A stretch of 64,000 nt of DNA, taken from the NCBI GenBank assembly GCA_963708725.1, contig CAVPTL010000014.1, positions 310,001 to 374,000 of the forward strand. The letters run 5' to 3'. The DNA comes from CAVPTL01 sp963708725 (GTDB taxonomy: Bacteria; Actinomycetota; Thermoleophilia; Gaiellales; JAICJC01). Both the position numbers and the translations under genes were made by a program. The stretch's first letter is position 1; each line of letters begins with the position of its first letter. Below the pieces are notes generated by a model, which was not told the origin of the DNA, searched no databases, and saw nothing but the letters and a program-made list of their open reading frames with translations. Positions 1 to 9,242 of this stretch are shown here, piece by piece.

Positions 1-882
1 CACGCGGGCGCACAGCCGGTCTTTGCAGATGTCGATCGGGCGACGCTCAACATCGACCCCGAGGCGATCGAGCGCGCGATCACCCCCCGAACGAGTGCCA
101 TCATGCCGGTGCATTTTGCCGGTGCGCCCTGCGACATGGACGCGATCGAGGCAATCGCCAAGACACACGGGCTGAAGCTGATCGAGGACGCGGCCCACGC
201 GGTGGAAGCGGCGGTGGGCAGCCGAAAGATCGGCTCGATCGGCGACTTCACCTGCTTTTCGCTGTATGCGACCAAGAGCCTTGCCGGCGGTGAGGGCGGG
301 TTGATCACCACCGCCTCCGAGCCGGCGGCAAAGCGGCTTCGGCTGTTGCGCTCCCAGGGGATCTCCCGTGATCCGTGGCGTCGCCGCGAGGTTCAGACGC
401 TCGGCTACTACGACGTCGAAGAGCCCGGATACAAGGCCAACCTCGGGGATCTGCACGCGGCCGCGGCGCTTCCGGGACTCCCGCAGGTCGGTGCTCGCCG
501 GGCACGCCGGCTCGAGATCGTGAAGCGCTACGACGCGGCGCTGGCCGATCTCGAAGGGCTCACGCCGATCGGGCGGCCCGATTTTGGCCGGCATGCCCAC
601 CACCTCTACGTGCTGCGGGTCGATGCCGCCCGTGCCGGCGCGAACCGCGACCGCTACGCCGAGGCGTTGATGGCCGAGAACATCTCAACCGGCCTGCACT
701 TTCTGCCAGTGCACACGCTCACCTGGTATCACCAGCACCTGCCGGAGGTCGAGCTGCCGGTCGCCCAGCGCGCCGGCTCGGAGGTCATGTCGCTCCCACT
801 CGCGGCGGCCCACAGCGACGCCGACGTCGACGATGTGATCGCCGCGTTGCACAAGGTCCACGCGGCGCTGATACGGCCGTGA
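1..882 (+). CDS. DegT/DnrJ/EryC1/StrS-family aminotransferase (5' partial)
   Basis: PLP-dependent sugar aminotransferase of the family that aminates nucleotide-linked keto-sugars for cell-surface glycans or natural products. The reading frame is open from the first base of the window, so the N-terminus is missing; a downstream ATG at 103 is internal. Family landmarks are visible: the EDAAHA segment and the PLP lysine in FSLYATKSLAGGEGG (Lys at about residue 92 of the fragment), where the GEGG is diagnostic. The stop overlaps the GTG start of the next gene by 4 bp, so this is the upstream member of an operon with a flippase-like membrane protein, which fits a glycan-assembly context. The exact sugar substrate cannot be read from the sequence. 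Confidence 0.88.
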   Translation, partial: HAGAQPVFADVDRATLNIDPEAIERAITPRTSAIMPVHFAGAPCDMDAIEAIAKTHGLKLIEDAAHAVEAAVGSRKIGSIGDFTCFSLYATKSLAGGEGGLITTASEPAAKRLRLLRSQGISRDPWRRREVQTLGYYDVEEPGYKANLGDLHAAAALPGLPQVGARRARRLEIVKRYDAALADLEGLTPIGRPDFGRHAHHLYVLRVDAARAGANRDRYAEALMAENISTGLHFLPVHTLTWYHQHLPEVELPVAQRAGSEVMSLPLAAAHSDADVDDVIAALHKVHAALIRP

Positions 883-1892
883 ACCGGCGCACCCGAGTCG
901 CGATCGAGGGCGCCATCTCGATCGTCCTGCTGGTCGTGCTCCTGAAATACGCGGGCGTCGATCAGGTGTGGAACACGCTGTCGCGCACAAGTCTCGCCTG
1001 GTTCCTGCCAGCGGTCGCGGTGAACATGGCGACGGTGGTGGTAATGGCGTGGCGGTGGCAGCTCTTGCTCGCCGCCAAGAACATCCTTGTGCCTCTGGGA
1101 TGGCTCACCCGAACGTACTTCGTCGCCCTCTTTGCCGGCCAGTTTCTCCCGGCGGCGATCGGCGGCGACGCGGTGCGAGCGATCGAACTTGGACGTCGCA
1201 CCGACGATGGGCCCGAGGCGGTCGCATCGGTGCTGATCGACCGGCTGGTGGGAGTCGTCTCGCTGGTCGTGCTCGCGCTGGTCGCGATCGCAATCGGCGA
1301 CCACTCCGGCTACCGGCCGGAGGTGATCGCGGTCGAGGGGCTGTTCGGGCTCGCGGCGGCACTCATCCTGGCGCTGCTCTTTTCGAGCCGGCTGCGCGGT
1401 GTGGTGGCCCGTACGCTCGAGCCACGCGCGGGCGGCCACCGGCTCGCCGCCGGCCAGCGATTCTACGAGGCCCTGCACGCCTATCGTGACCACCGCCGCA
1501 CCCTGGTGGCGGTGTGCGGGCTGGCGATGATCGTGCAGATCGCGCGCATCGGAGTGATCTGGATGTTGGTGCAGGCGCTCGACCTGCCCGTCAACGTCGG
1601 GGTGGTGCTGGTCACCGGCCCGGTCGTGTTCGCGGCGCTGGTGCTTCCTGTCTCTCTGAATGGGATCGGGGTGCGCGAGGCGGTGTTCGTGTATTTCCTG
1701 CGCGATCAGGTCAGCAGTTCCGAGGCGGTCGCGCTGGGATTCGCCTTCTTCGCCGTCGGCACCGCCACCGCTCTGGTGGGCGCGGGCGTGCTGGGCGTGC
1801 GGTTCGTTCGCTACGGCGCTCGTGGCGTGCGCCGGCGCACCGAGATCGAACCGCCGGCTGAGCACAACGACCGCGACAGCCTCGCCCGCTAG
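879..1892 (+). CDS. UPF0104 / lysylphosphatidylglycerol-synthase-like flippase-domain membrane protein
   Basis: A 337-aa polytopic inner-membrane protein with about eight hydrophobic segments, of the family typified by the transmembrane half of MprF and YbhN. The family marker PAAIGGDAVR lies at about residues 91-100. The GTG at 879 is chosen because it gives a 4-bp GTGA overlap with the upstream aminotransferase; the frame remains open further upstream inside that gene, but that part has shadow-type composition. The C-terminus is a short charged tail after the last membrane span. Its place behind a DegT-type aminotransferase suggests lipid-linked glycan or phospholipid translocation, which is inference. 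Confidence 0.82.
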   Translation: MNRRTRVAIEGAISIVLLVVLLKYAGVDQVWNTLSRTSLAWFLPAVAVNMATVVVMAWRWQLLLAAKNILVPLGWLTRTYFVALFAGQFLPAAIGGDAVRAIELGRRTDDGPEAVASVLIDRLVGVVSLVVLALVAIAIGDHSGYRPEVIAVEGLFGLAAALILALLFSSRLRGVVARTLEPRAGGHRLAAGQRFYEALHAYRDHRRTLVAVCGLAMIVQIARIGVIWMLVQALDLPVNVGVVLVTGPVVFAALVLPVSLNGIGVREAVFVYFLRDQVSSSEAVALGFAFFAVGTATALVGAGVLGVRFVRYGARGVRRRTEIEPPAEHNDRDSLAR

Positions 1893-1909
1893 CCGGTTAC
1901 AGTCACGCG

Positions 1910-2827
1910 ATGCCGGCCGAGCATCTCCAGGGACGCGATTTCCTTCGCAGTGAGGACCTCACCGGCGAGGAGATCGTGCATCTGCTTGACCTTGCCGATC
2001 GGCTCAAGCGTCTCGTTCACGACCGGGTCGAGCACCGGCTGCTCCCGGGTCGCTCGCTGGCGATGATTTTCGAGCGCTCGTCCACGCGGACGCGGGTGTC
2101 ATTCGAGGTCGGAATGCAGCAGCTCGGCGGCATCGCCGTCCCACTCACCGCCGCCGACACCCAGATCGGGCGCGGTGAGTCGATCACCGATACCGGTCTG
2201 GTGCTCGCCCGCTATGTCGATGGCATCGTGATCCGCACGGGCTCACACACCCGAGTCGAGGAGCTCGCAGCGGCCGCCGAGGTGCCGGTGATCAACGCCC
2301 TCACCGACGTCGAACACCCGTGTCAGGCCCTGGCCGAGCTTCAGACCATGCGGGAGCGTCTGGGGCCGCTCGCCGGTCGCCGGGTGGCATGGATCGGCGA
2401 CGGAAACAATGTCTGCCACTCGCTGATGGTCGCCGCAGCGCGCGTCGGGATGCAGGTGGCCGTGGCCTCGCCGATCGAGTTCCAGCCCGACCCCGAGCTG
2501 GTACGAAGCCTCGGCGACGCCGTCGAGCTGACCACCGACCCTCGGGTCGCGGTCGCGGGCGCGCATGCTGTCGTCACCGATGTCTGGGCCAGCATGGGGC
2601 ACGAGGAGGAGCGCGAGGATCGGGTCGCCAAGCTGGGCGCCTACCAGGTCAACGCCGAGTTGCTCGAAGGAGCCGCGCCCGACCACATCGTGCTGCACTG
2701 CCTCCCGGCCCACGTTGGGGAGGAGATCACCGACGACGTCCTGCACGGACCGCATTCGGCGGCGTGGGACGAGGCTGAGAACCGCCTGCACGTGCAAAAG
2801 GCGCTGCTCACCCTCTTGATGGGATGA
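1910..2827 (+). CDS. argF: ornithine carbamoyltransferase
   Basis: Cytoplasmic enzyme joining carbamoyl phosphate and ornithine to give citrulline in arginine biosynthesis. The 305-aa length is typical. The carbamoyl-phosphate motif SSTRTR sits at residues 57-62, the HPCQ motif follows in ALTDVEHPCQALAE, SMG occurs in DVWASMG, and the ornithine-binding HCLPAH is at 263-268. These together separate it from aspartate carbamoyltransferase. ATG start 17 bp after the previous stop. The end overlaps the next start by 4 bp. No other arg genes are nearby, so it is isolated from the rest of the pathway. Confidence 0.96.
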   Translation: MPAEHLQGRDFLRSEDLTGEEIVHLLDLADRLKRLVHDRVEHRLLPGRSLAMIFERSSTRTRVSFEVGMQQLGGIAVPLTAADTQIGRGESITDTGLVLARYVDGIVIRTGSHTRVEELAAAAEVPVINALTDVEHPCQALAELQTMRERLGPLAGRRVAWIGDGNNVCHSLMVAAARVGMQVAVASPIEFQPDPELVRSLGDAVELTTDPRVAVAGAHAVVTDVWASMGHEEEREDRVAKLGAYQVNAELLEGAAPDHIVLHCLPAHVGEEITDDVLHGPHSAAWDEAENRLHVQKALLTLLMG

Positions 2828-3675
2828 GCACGCGGCGTCCGCTGCTCGTCGTCGACGGCGACTCGTACGCCCACCGCGCCTATCACGCCCTGCCACCGAT
2901 CCCCGGCGCGGGTGGCCGGCCCGTCAACGCACTGGTCGGGGTGGCCAACCTGCTGGTGGCGTTGTGGACGGCCGAGCGGCCCCGTGCGGTGCTCGTATGC
3001 TGGGACACGGGCGGTATCCCGACGTATCGCAACGAGCTGTGGCCGGACTACCAGACCGGCCGCGAGTTCGACCCCGAGATCGTCGAGCAGCTCGCGGTGC
3101 TGCCCCAGCTCGTCGAGGCGCTCGGATTCTCGACCGCCAAGCATGCGGGCTACGAGGCCGACGATCTGCTGGCTTCAGCCGCGATGGCCGAGAGCATGGA
3201 CGGCGGCACCGCCCTGGTGGCCACCTCGGACCGCGATGCCTACCAACTGGTCTCCCACGCGGTCACCGTGCTGGCACCCCAGACCGGCGGTAAGCCGCCG
3301 GCTCGGATCGGTCCGGCGGAGGTGGTGGAGCGCTACCGGGTGTTACCCGAGCAGGTGGTCGACTTCATCGCTCTGCGCGGCGACCCGTCCGACAAGCTCC
3401 CCGGAGCGGTCGGAATCGGGACGAAGACCGCCGCCGATCTCCTGCTTCGGTACGGGACGCTCGAGCACCTGATCGCGCATGCGGACGAACTGCGGCCCCG
3501 CCAGGCCGAGGCCGTCCGCCATCCGAACGTGCTGGTGTTTCAGCGGATCGCGCAGATGGACGTGGGCGCTCCCGTCACGCTACCCGCCAACGCCGAGCTG
3601 GACCGAGCCCGCGGCGCGGCGTTTGCGCGGGAGATCGGCGCTGACGCCCTCGCCAAACGCCTCGAGGGTGAATAA
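2824..3675 (+). CDS. stand-alone 5'-3' exonuclease (PolA N-terminal-domain homologue)
   Basis: A 283-aa structure-specific nuclease corresponding to the 5'-nuclease domain of DNA polymerase I, without any polymerase domain. Metal-binding acidic residues typical of the FEN family are visible: D11 in VVDGDSYAHR, D61, the EADD cluster at 111-114, D136/D138 in TSDRDAYQ and D188 in GDPSDKLPG. A helix-hairpin-helix follows (GAVGIGTKTAADLL). Likely removes RNA primers or flaps. The start ATG overlaps the argF stop by 4 bp. The TAA stop codon and preceding Glu codon lie inside a palindromic repeat that begins at 3668, so the repeat has become the 3' end of the gene. Confidence 0.9.
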   Translation: MSTRRPLLVVDGDSYAHRAYHALPPIPGAGGRPVNALVGVANLLVALWTAERPRAVLVCWDTGGIPTYRNELWPDYQTGREFDPEIVEQLAVLPQLVEALGFSTAKHAGYEADDLLASAAMAESMDGGTALVATSDRDAYQLVSHAVTVLAPQTGGKPPARIGPAEVVERYRVLPEQVVDFIALRGDPSDKLPGAVGIGTKTAADLLLRYGTLEHLIAHADELRPRQAEAVRHPNVLVFQRIAQMDVGAPVTLPANAELDRARGAAFAREIGADALAKRLEGE

Positions 3676-3700
3676 ATGGTGCCTGGCACCATTTATTCAC
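3668..3700. repeat. palindromic repeat, copy 1 (perfect 16-bp arms)
   Basis: Two perfectly complementary 16-bp arms (left arm GTGAATAAATGGTGCC) separated by one T at 3684. Three related copies occur at 25212, 33232 and 58007. It supplies the stop codon of the exonuclease gene and sits between that gene and the convergent membrane-protein gene ending at 3851. It could fold as a terminator-like hairpin in RNA or act as a REP-like DNA element. Confidence 0.93.
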
Positions 3701-3850
3701 TCGACCGCCGAGTGCGACCGACGCCCCAGGCGAAGGCCTCGGCGGCTCTGGCAAGGATCGAGTGGTGAGCGGAGCGGAGGCGTGCCAAAGGCACGTTGAG
3801 CACCGCACCACCACGTGGGACGCCGCCAGAGGCGGCGAGGACCAGCCTGG

Positions 3851-5605
3851 TTATTCGCGGACGAGGGTGATGCCGTGGGCATCAGACTGGAGCACGCGCC
3901 AGCCGGGGAGGTGCGGGAGCCGCCGCGCGAGAGCCCCGTTCACGGTTTTTGAGATCACGATCTCCTGGTAGCCGCGGGTGACCGCCGACCAGCTCGGGGA
4001 GTCGAGCGAGATGAAGTGCAGGAACGGCATCAGCACGCGGGATGGATAGATCTCGTAGCGGATGTCGTAGGCGACACGCCCGTTCAGATTGGGGTACCGC
4101 CACAGGAGCTGGGGACCCGTGATCTCGTCAGCGAGGATGTTGACGTTCGGATGGGCCGTCGCATACGCATTGGCCGCCCGCAAAGTGGCCGCGGGCACCT
4201 GGGCGTCGAAGTGGCTCTTCGGTGTGGTGGCGAGCACCGCCGCGCTGCAACCCACGGCGATCACCAGCGCCGCCACGATCACCATGCCGAGCCGCCGAAA
4301 CCACGCGGCGCCACCGCTGATCGAGAACGCGACCAGGCCGGCGATGAATCCTCCGAAAAGACACAGAATCTGGATGCGCAGCGACTGTCCCGAGCCGAAG
4401 GCGGTGACCGCTCCGAGCAGCATCATCACCGCTGCCGCGATCCCGAGCATGCGCGCCCGCGTCCGAGCCTTCCCAACCGCCGGCGGCGGCTGGTCAGCCG
4501 ACGGAGCGACGGCCTCCATCAGATCGGCAAGCAGCACCGCGGCGGGGAACGCGAACCACACCTGGTAGCGAATCGCGTGGATACCCGCGACCGCGGTCAC
4601 CACGGTCAGGGCCGCAAGTGGAATCGACGGCCGCACGCCGCGGCCGACGGCGAATCCGACGATCACCAGCACGGCAGCCACCATCACCATGAACACGAGA
4701 CTCTCGCCCGAGAACGTGGCCGGGCCCCACTCGGTGACATAGTGAGCCAGGTTGGGGTTCTCCATCACCGACCGGTAGTAGACGCCGAGCGCGTGCGGTG
4801 AGTAGGTCGAGATCACCACCGCCGAGGCGGCAAATCCGAATGCGGTAGCGATGTACCGATCTGAGGAGTGATGATCGCCCCGGCGTCGCATCAGGATCAT
4901 CCGGTAGAGCGCCCACGCCACCCCGATGCCGGCACCCATCAGCGCCGATCCGTGCACATTGGCCCAGAGAATCAGCACCGGGATCGCAAGCAGCACCGGC
5001 CACCGGAACCGATCGCGCCGGTCATCCTCGACCAGAATCCACAGAAGCCCGGCGAACAGCGGGTAGGCGAAGCTCTGACTGCGAATGAACGTATTGGGCT
5101 CACACACGAAGAAGGCGACCATGGCCCAGATCACGGCGCGCACGGGATCGACGCCGCGGCGCATGATCGTCATCGCCAGCATGCCGAACGCCGAGGCGAT
5201 CAGGAGGCCGGAGAGCATGCCCACTCCCGGGTCGCCGGCGACCCGCCAAGCCTCGTAGAAGAGCCAATGGGCCAGCCACTGCTGATCGATCCAGGTGCGG
5301 CCGTGGCCGGCGACGGTGAATGGGTCGGTGGTCGGGATGCCGTGCTGGGAGATGAACCGGCCGGCGTAGAGGGTCAAGAAGGAGTCGGGCGCAAACACCC
5401 GCGAGGTGGTCATGATGACCGCGGCCAGGACCACGCCTGCGAAGCCCACCGCGACCGCCCAATGCGGCAACGCCCGCGCTCGCGACGGCGCGGGTTCATC
5501 GGTCGGCACCGAGATCAGGCGCACCGACTCGATCGGTGCGGTGACGCTCAATGCCGGCATCTCGCCCATGGGGTCTGGCATCTCCCAGGCTACATCGGCA
5601 CCCAC
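3851..5605 (-). CDS. GT-C-like multi-spanning membrane protein
   Basis: A 584-aa polytopic membrane protein with roughly ten hydrophobic segments. After the first span, a conserved extracytoplasmic segment reads DSFLTLYAGRFI (about 74-85), HGIPTTDPF and WIDQQW (105-110). This resembles the aspartate-containing loop 1 of GT-C, polyprenyl-phosphate-sugar-dependent glycosyltransferases. The last ~110 residues form a soluble C-terminal domain without spans. It is probably a glycosyltransferase or a relative, with unknown donor and acceptor. It follows a 95-aa membrane protein on the same strand by 21 bp. Start choice among early in-frame codons is uncertain. Confidence 0.68.
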   Translation of the reverse strand: MGADVAWEMPDPMGEMPALSVTAPIESVRLISVPTDEPAPSRARALPHWAVAVGFAGVVLAAVIMTTSRVFAPDSFLTLYAGRFISQHGIPTTDPFTVAGHGRTWIDQQWLAHWLFYEAWRVAGDPGVGMLSGLLIASAFGMLAMTIMRRGVDPVRAVIWAMVAFFVCEPNTFIRSQSFAYPLFAGLLWILVEDDRRDRFRWPVLLAIPVLILWANVHGSALMGAGIGVAWALYRMILMRRRGDHHSSDRYIATAFGFAASAVVISTYSPHALGVYYRSVMENPNLAHYVTEWGPATFSGESLVFMVMVAAVLVIVGFAVGRGVRPSIPLAALTVVTAVAGIHAIRYQVWFAFPAAVLLADLMEAVAPSADQPPPAVGKARTRARMLGIAAAVMMLLGAVTAFGSGQSLRIQILCLFGGFIAGLVAFSISGGAAWFRRLGMVIVAALVIAVGCSAAVLATTPKSHFDAQVPAATLRAANAYATAHPNVNILADEITGPQLLWRYPNLNGRVAYDIRYEIYPSRVLMPFLHFISLDSPSWSAVTRGYQEIVISKTVNGALARRLPHLPGWRVLQSDAHGITLVRE

Positions 5606-5626
5606 CGCCGCGCCTTTAGACGCCAG

Positions 5627-5914
5627 TTAGAGAAAGAACGACACCCCGGCGACCACCAACGCGACCACGTTTCCGATCATTCCGGCAAGCGCCAGTCCCA
5701 TCTTTGGTGCGCCCAGGCGCGCGACCGTGAACCCCGAGAACCCGATCCCGATGCCAACCACCGCGATCACCGCCGCCACCAGCTCACACAATTGCCGCGC
5801 CGAACCCGAGAGTGCCAGCCCGACCACCGCCAGCACCAGGGCCAGCAGGCAGGCGATCACGCTGACGGCCGCTGAGGAGTTTGTCGGCTGTTGGTATTCG
5901 GTGTGAGGATTCAT
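5627..5914 (-). CDS. small membrane protein, three hydrophobic segments
   Basis: A 95-aa hypothetical protein. A short polar N-terminus with several Gln and Asn is followed by three hydrophobic stretches (about residues 19-37, 44-60 and 70-93), the last ending at the C-terminus. The ATG at 5914 is preferred over an upstream in-frame start at 6109, because the longer form would run antisense into potA and the extra residues do not look membrane-like. No strong Shine-Dalgarno is visible. It lies 21 bp upstream of the GT-C-like gene and is probably co-transcribed. Function unknown; the composition recalls DUF4190-type small membrane proteins. Confidence 0.62.
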   Translation of the reverse strand: MNPHTEYQQPTNSSAAVSVIACLLALVLAVVGLALSGSARQLCELVAAVIAVVGIGIGFSGFTVARLGAPKMGLALAGMIGNVVALVVAGVSFFL

Positions 5915-6001
5915 ACGAAATGTTGACTTCGAGGTTTTGATCAAGATACCCTCCCTCGGAGGGCTTGTGGCTTGCCGCGGCCGCTCACACCGACCCCACG
6001 A

Positions 6002-7141
6002 ATGAGCCAACCCGCACCCTCCACAGAATATGACGTCGAGTTTCGCGCGATCACCAAGCGATTCGGTGATCTCGTCGCGGTCAACGCCGTCACGCTGAAG
6101 GTGCACCACGGCGAGTTCCTGTCACTGCTCGGGCCCTCCGGATGTGGCAAGACCACCTCGCTGCGAATGATCGCGGGCTTCGAACAGCCCGACGAGGGCG
6201 AGCTCCTGATCGGCGGGATCGATGCCGTGGGCACGCCGCCATACAAGCGCGACGTGAACACGGTGTTCCAGGCCTATGCGCTGTTCCCGCACATGTCGAT
6301 CCTCGACAACGTCGCCTACGGCCTGAAGCAACGTCGAGTCGGGAAATCGGAGCGCCACGCGAAAGCCCGCGAGGCGCTCGAGCTGGTACAGCTCACCGGT
6401 CGAGACAAGCACCGCCCCGGGATGCTCTCCGGCGGCCAGCAGCAGCGGGTCGCACTGGCCCGCGCGCTGGTGATGAATCCTCGCGTGCTGCTGCTGGACG
6501 AGCCGCTCGGCGCGCTTGACCTGAAGCTTCGCAAGGAGATGCAGATCGAGCTCAAGCGAATTCAGGAGCAGGTCGGGATCACGTTCGTGTACGTGACCCA
6601 CGACCAGGAGGAAGCACTCTCGATGTCGGATCGGGTGGCGGTCATGTCCAACGGCCGGATCGAGCAGCTGGACGAGCCGCGAGTGATCTACGACAACCCG
6701 CTGACGCCGTTCGTTGCCGACTTCATCGGCGACATGAACTTCCTCGACGGCCAGGTGGTCGAAGCCGCCGACAGCGGCTACGCCGTCAAGGTGAGCGACA
6801 ACGTCGCCGTGCGTGGCCGCGGCCCGGCCACCGTCGGGAGCGATGTCCGCGTGGGTATCAGGCCTGAGCGCATGCAGGTGCGCCCAGGGCCGTCCGACGG
6901 CACCGCCAACTCCGCGGCCGCAGAGGTCGTGACCAAGATGTACCTCGGCGATCAGGTCCAGATCGTCGCCGCCATGGCAGGAACACACGTGATCGTGCGC
7001 GAGCAGCGCGCGACCGCGGATCCCGCGCTCGACTCGATCGAGCCCGGTGACCACATCTCAATCCGCTGGGACGAAGCCGCTCCGCTGATCCTCGGCCATC
7101 CAGCCGACGTCCCGGCCCCCGAACCACAGGAGATCGCATGA
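6002..7141 (+). CDS. potA: spermidine/putrescine ABC transporter ATP-binding protein PotA
   Basis: A 379-aa cytoplasmic ATPase that powers polyamine import. Walker A GPSGCGKTT is at about 44-52, the signature LSGGQQQRV at 142-150 and Walker B LLLDEP at 163-168 followed by LGALD and the H-loop THDQEEAL. A C-terminal TOBE regulatory domain occupies about 285-370. The ATG at 6002 is chosen; an in-frame TTG ten codons upstream adds only a Pro/Thr-rich tail. First gene of potA-potD-potB-potC, all joined by short overlaps. The transporter assignment rests mainly on the accompanying PotD, PotB and PotC. Confidence 0.93.
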   Translation: MSQPAPSTEYDVEFRAITKRFGDLVAVNAVTLKVHHGEFLSLLGPSGCGKTTSLRMIAGFEQPDEGELLIGGIDAVGTPPYKRDVNTVFQAYALFPHMSILDNVAYGLKQRRVGKSERHAKAREALELVQLTGRDKHRPGMLSGGQQQRVALARALVMNPRVLLLDEPLGALDLKLRKEMQIELKRIQEQVGITFVYVTHDQEEALSMSDRVAVMSNGRIEQLDEPRVIYDNPLTPFVADFIGDMNFLDGQVVEAADSGYAVKVSDNVAVRGRGPATVGSDVRVGIRPERMQVRPGPSDGTANSAAAEVVTKMYLGDQVQIVAAMAGTHVIVREQRATADPALDSIEPGDHISIRWDEAAPLILGHPADVPAPEPQEIA

Positions 7142-8370
7142 GCGATAGACCCGACGAGCTGGACATCCTGGCTCCCGTCTCGACCAAGTCGAAGTTGGAT
7201 TACCTGCACCGAGAGATTCAGCACGCCGCCGGCCGGCGGATCAACCGGCGTGAGGCGCTCGGTGTCGCCGGGCTCGCCTTCCTGGCGGCCGCATGTGGAA
7301 CGACCACCGGCAGCTCCACCTCGGGCTCCGCCGCCGGATCGTCCAGCGGCCTTGCGGGCCAGCCCCTGGGCTCGTCGCTGCAGATCTACAACTGGTCGCA
7401 GTACGACGCCCCCTCGACCTACAAGGACTTCATGAACCAGCCGGCCGAGAAGGCCGCAGGACTCAAGATCAACGAGACCTACTACTCGTCGAACGACGAG
7501 CTGCTGGCCAAGCTGAACGCGGGCAACTCCGGTTACGACGTGATCGTCCCCAGCCAGAATGCCGTCGCCCAGCTGATCGAAGAAGGCAAGCTGCTCGCGC
7601 TCGACGACTCGCTGCTTCCCAACCTGAAGTATCTCGATCCGGCGTTTCGTAAGGCCTCGTTCGATACATCGGGCAAGTACCACATCATCAAGGACTACGG
7701 CGTCACCCTGTTCTTTTACGACAACACGGTCGTCCACGATGACCTCAAGACCATGCACGACTTCTACGAGGCGCTGCCGAGGTACGTCTCGAAGGGACGC
7801 ACGAATATTCTCGACGGCGCTGAAGAGGTCGTTCCGCTCGCGCTGATGGCGATCGGGCTCGACCCCAACACCGACAGCGCCTCGGACTTTGCCAAGGTCA
7901 AGAGCTTCCTGCTCTCGATCCGCAATGGCGTCTCGACCATCGATTCGTCGAACTACATCAACGACTCCATGGCCGGCAAGATCATCCTGGGCCAGGGCTG
8001 GAGCGGCGACGTCCGCCGGATCATCCAGGCCCGCAAGAAGGAGGGCGACATCACGGCCGTGCTCCCCACCGGGGCATCCGAGATCTGGGCCGACAACTGG
8101 TGTATTCCCGCCGAGGCCCCGCATCCCGTGGCCGCCCACGCCTGGCTCAACTGGCTTATGACTCCCAGCGTCGCGGTCAATGAGATGAACTATCACAGCT
8201 ATCCGATCCCGATTCCCGACGCGATCGCCCAGGTACCGGAGTCGACCAAAAAAGATCCGCTGTTCAACGTGCCGCGCAAGTACACCGACGGCTACCACTA
8301 CATCCTCAACGTGAGTCCCAGCGTGGTTCAGCAGCGCACGCAGATCTACTCGGAGTTCAAGGCCGCGTGA
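7138..8370 (+). CDS. potD: polyamine-binding lipoprotein PotD (Tat-type lipoprotein signal)
   Basis: A 410-aa solute-binding protein of the PotD/PotF family that captures spermidine or putrescine outside the membrane. The N-terminus has a charged ~30-residue extension, then a twin-arginine stretch (R37-R38 in NRREALG), a hydrophobic core and a lipobox LAAAC with the lipidated Cys at 53. A low-complexity Ser/Gly/Thr linker follows before the mature domain starting at LQIYNWSQYDAP, the typical PotD opening. Overlaps potA by 4 bp and potB by 4 bp. The Tat-like pair makes export of the folded protein plausible. Confidence 0.92.
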   Translation: MSDRPDELDILAPVSTKSKLDYLHREIQHAAGRRINRREALGVAGLAFLAAACGTTTGSSTSGSAAGSSSGLAGQPLGSSLQIYNWSQYDAPSTYKDFMNQPAEKAAGLKINETYYSSNDELLAKLNAGNSGYDVIVPSQNAVAQLIEEGKLLALDDSLLPNLKYLDPAFRKASFDTSGKYHIIKDYGVTLFFYDNTVVHDDLKTMHDFYEALPRYVSKGRTNILDGAEEVVPLALMAIGLDPNTDSASDFAKVKSFLLSIRNGVSTIDSSNYINDSMAGKIILGQGWSGDVRRIIQARKKEGDITAVLPTGASEIWADNWCIPAEAPHPVAAHAWLNWLMTPSVAVNEMNYHSYPIPIPDAIAQVPESTKKDPLFNVPRKYTDGYHYILNVSPSVVQQRTQIYSEFKAA

Positions 8371-9242
8371 CCGACACGCCGCAGCCCGCGGCACGCAGTA
8401 AGCCACGCCGGAGGCGGTCGTTCGCGCCCCGGTATCCGGCGTGGCTGGCAGCCCCATCGCTGGTCTATTACCTGGTGTTCTTCCTCGGCCCGATGGCGAT
8501 TCTGGTCGCGTTCTCGCTCGCCACCCAGACCGGCTTCACCTCGCTCACGTATGGGTTCAATACCGCTCAGTACCACCAGATCACGAACTCGTTCTACCTG
8601 AGCATCTTCGAGCGCACGATGGTGATGGCGGGGCTGGGCTCGCTGCTCACATGCCTCGTCGGCTATCCGGTCGCCTACTGGATGGCGCGGTATCTGAGCA
8701 CCTACAAGCTGCTCGCGCTCCTGATCATGGTCGTACCGTTTTGGACGTCGTTTCTGATTCGGACATACGCCCTCAAGATCGTGCTCGACCCCAAAGGCTA
8801 CGTCGCCCAGGATCTTGGCATCAACATCCTCAACACCAAGTACGCGGTCGGTATCGGGCTGGTCTACAACTACCTGCCGCTGTTCATCCTGCCGGTGTTC
8901 GCATCGCTCGAGCGGATGGACTGGACGCTGATCGAAGCCGCGACCGACCTGGGTGCGCGACCGTTCCGCGCGTTTCGCGACCACACCCTGCGGCTGACGC
9001 TGCCCGGCGTGGTCACCGGCGCGCTCCTGGTGTTCATCCCGATGTCAGGCGAATACATCATCCCCAACATCCTCGGCGGCGGCACCTACGAGTTCGTCGG
9101 CAACGCAATCGGCGACCAGTTTGCCTCCGCGCAGAACAAGCCGTTCGGCTCCGCACTCTCGATCGGGTTGATGGTGGCACTGTCGGTGTTCGTCTTGATC
9201 TACATCCTGTTCGCGACCAAAGAGGAGCAGTTCGGTGCGTAG
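8367..9242 (+). CDS. potB: polyamine ABC transporter permease PotB
   Basis: A 291-aa inner-membrane permease with six predicted spans. The cytoplasmic coupling loop EAATDLGARPFRAF (from residue 190) is the EAA motif that docks on PotA. The N-terminus is short and Arg-rich (residues 8-20). GTG start overlapping the potD stop by 4 bp. The potB stop lies 8 bp inside the start of potC. It forms the membrane channel with PotC. Confidence 0.93.
   Translation: MTDTPQPAARSKPRRRRSFAPRYPAWLAAPSLVYYLVFFLGPMAILVAFSLATQTGFTSLTYGFNTAQYHQITNSFYLSIFERTMVMAGLGSLLTCLVGYPVAYWMARYLSTYKLLALLIMVVPFWTSFLIRTYALKIVLDPKGYVAQDLGINILNTKYAVGIGLVYNYLPLFILPVFASLERMDWTLIEAATDLGARPFRAFRDHTLRLTLPGVVTGALLVFIPMSGEYIIPNILGGGTYEFVGNAIGDQFASAQNKPFGSALSIGLMVALSVFVLIYILFATKEEQFGA

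Noticed and set aside
3575..3814. Small ORFs containing NKWCQAPFIH around the palindromes
   Set aside because: This peptide is simply the translation of the palindromic repeat and recurs at every copy; no evidence of a real protein.
3781..3837. Two small hairpins (CGTGCC-AAA-GGCACG and CGCCGCC-AGA-GGCGGCG) as terminators
   Set aside because: Stems are only 6-7 bp in very GC-rich sequence with no T-run; chance occurrence is likely. The rest of the 150-bp gap shows nothing else.
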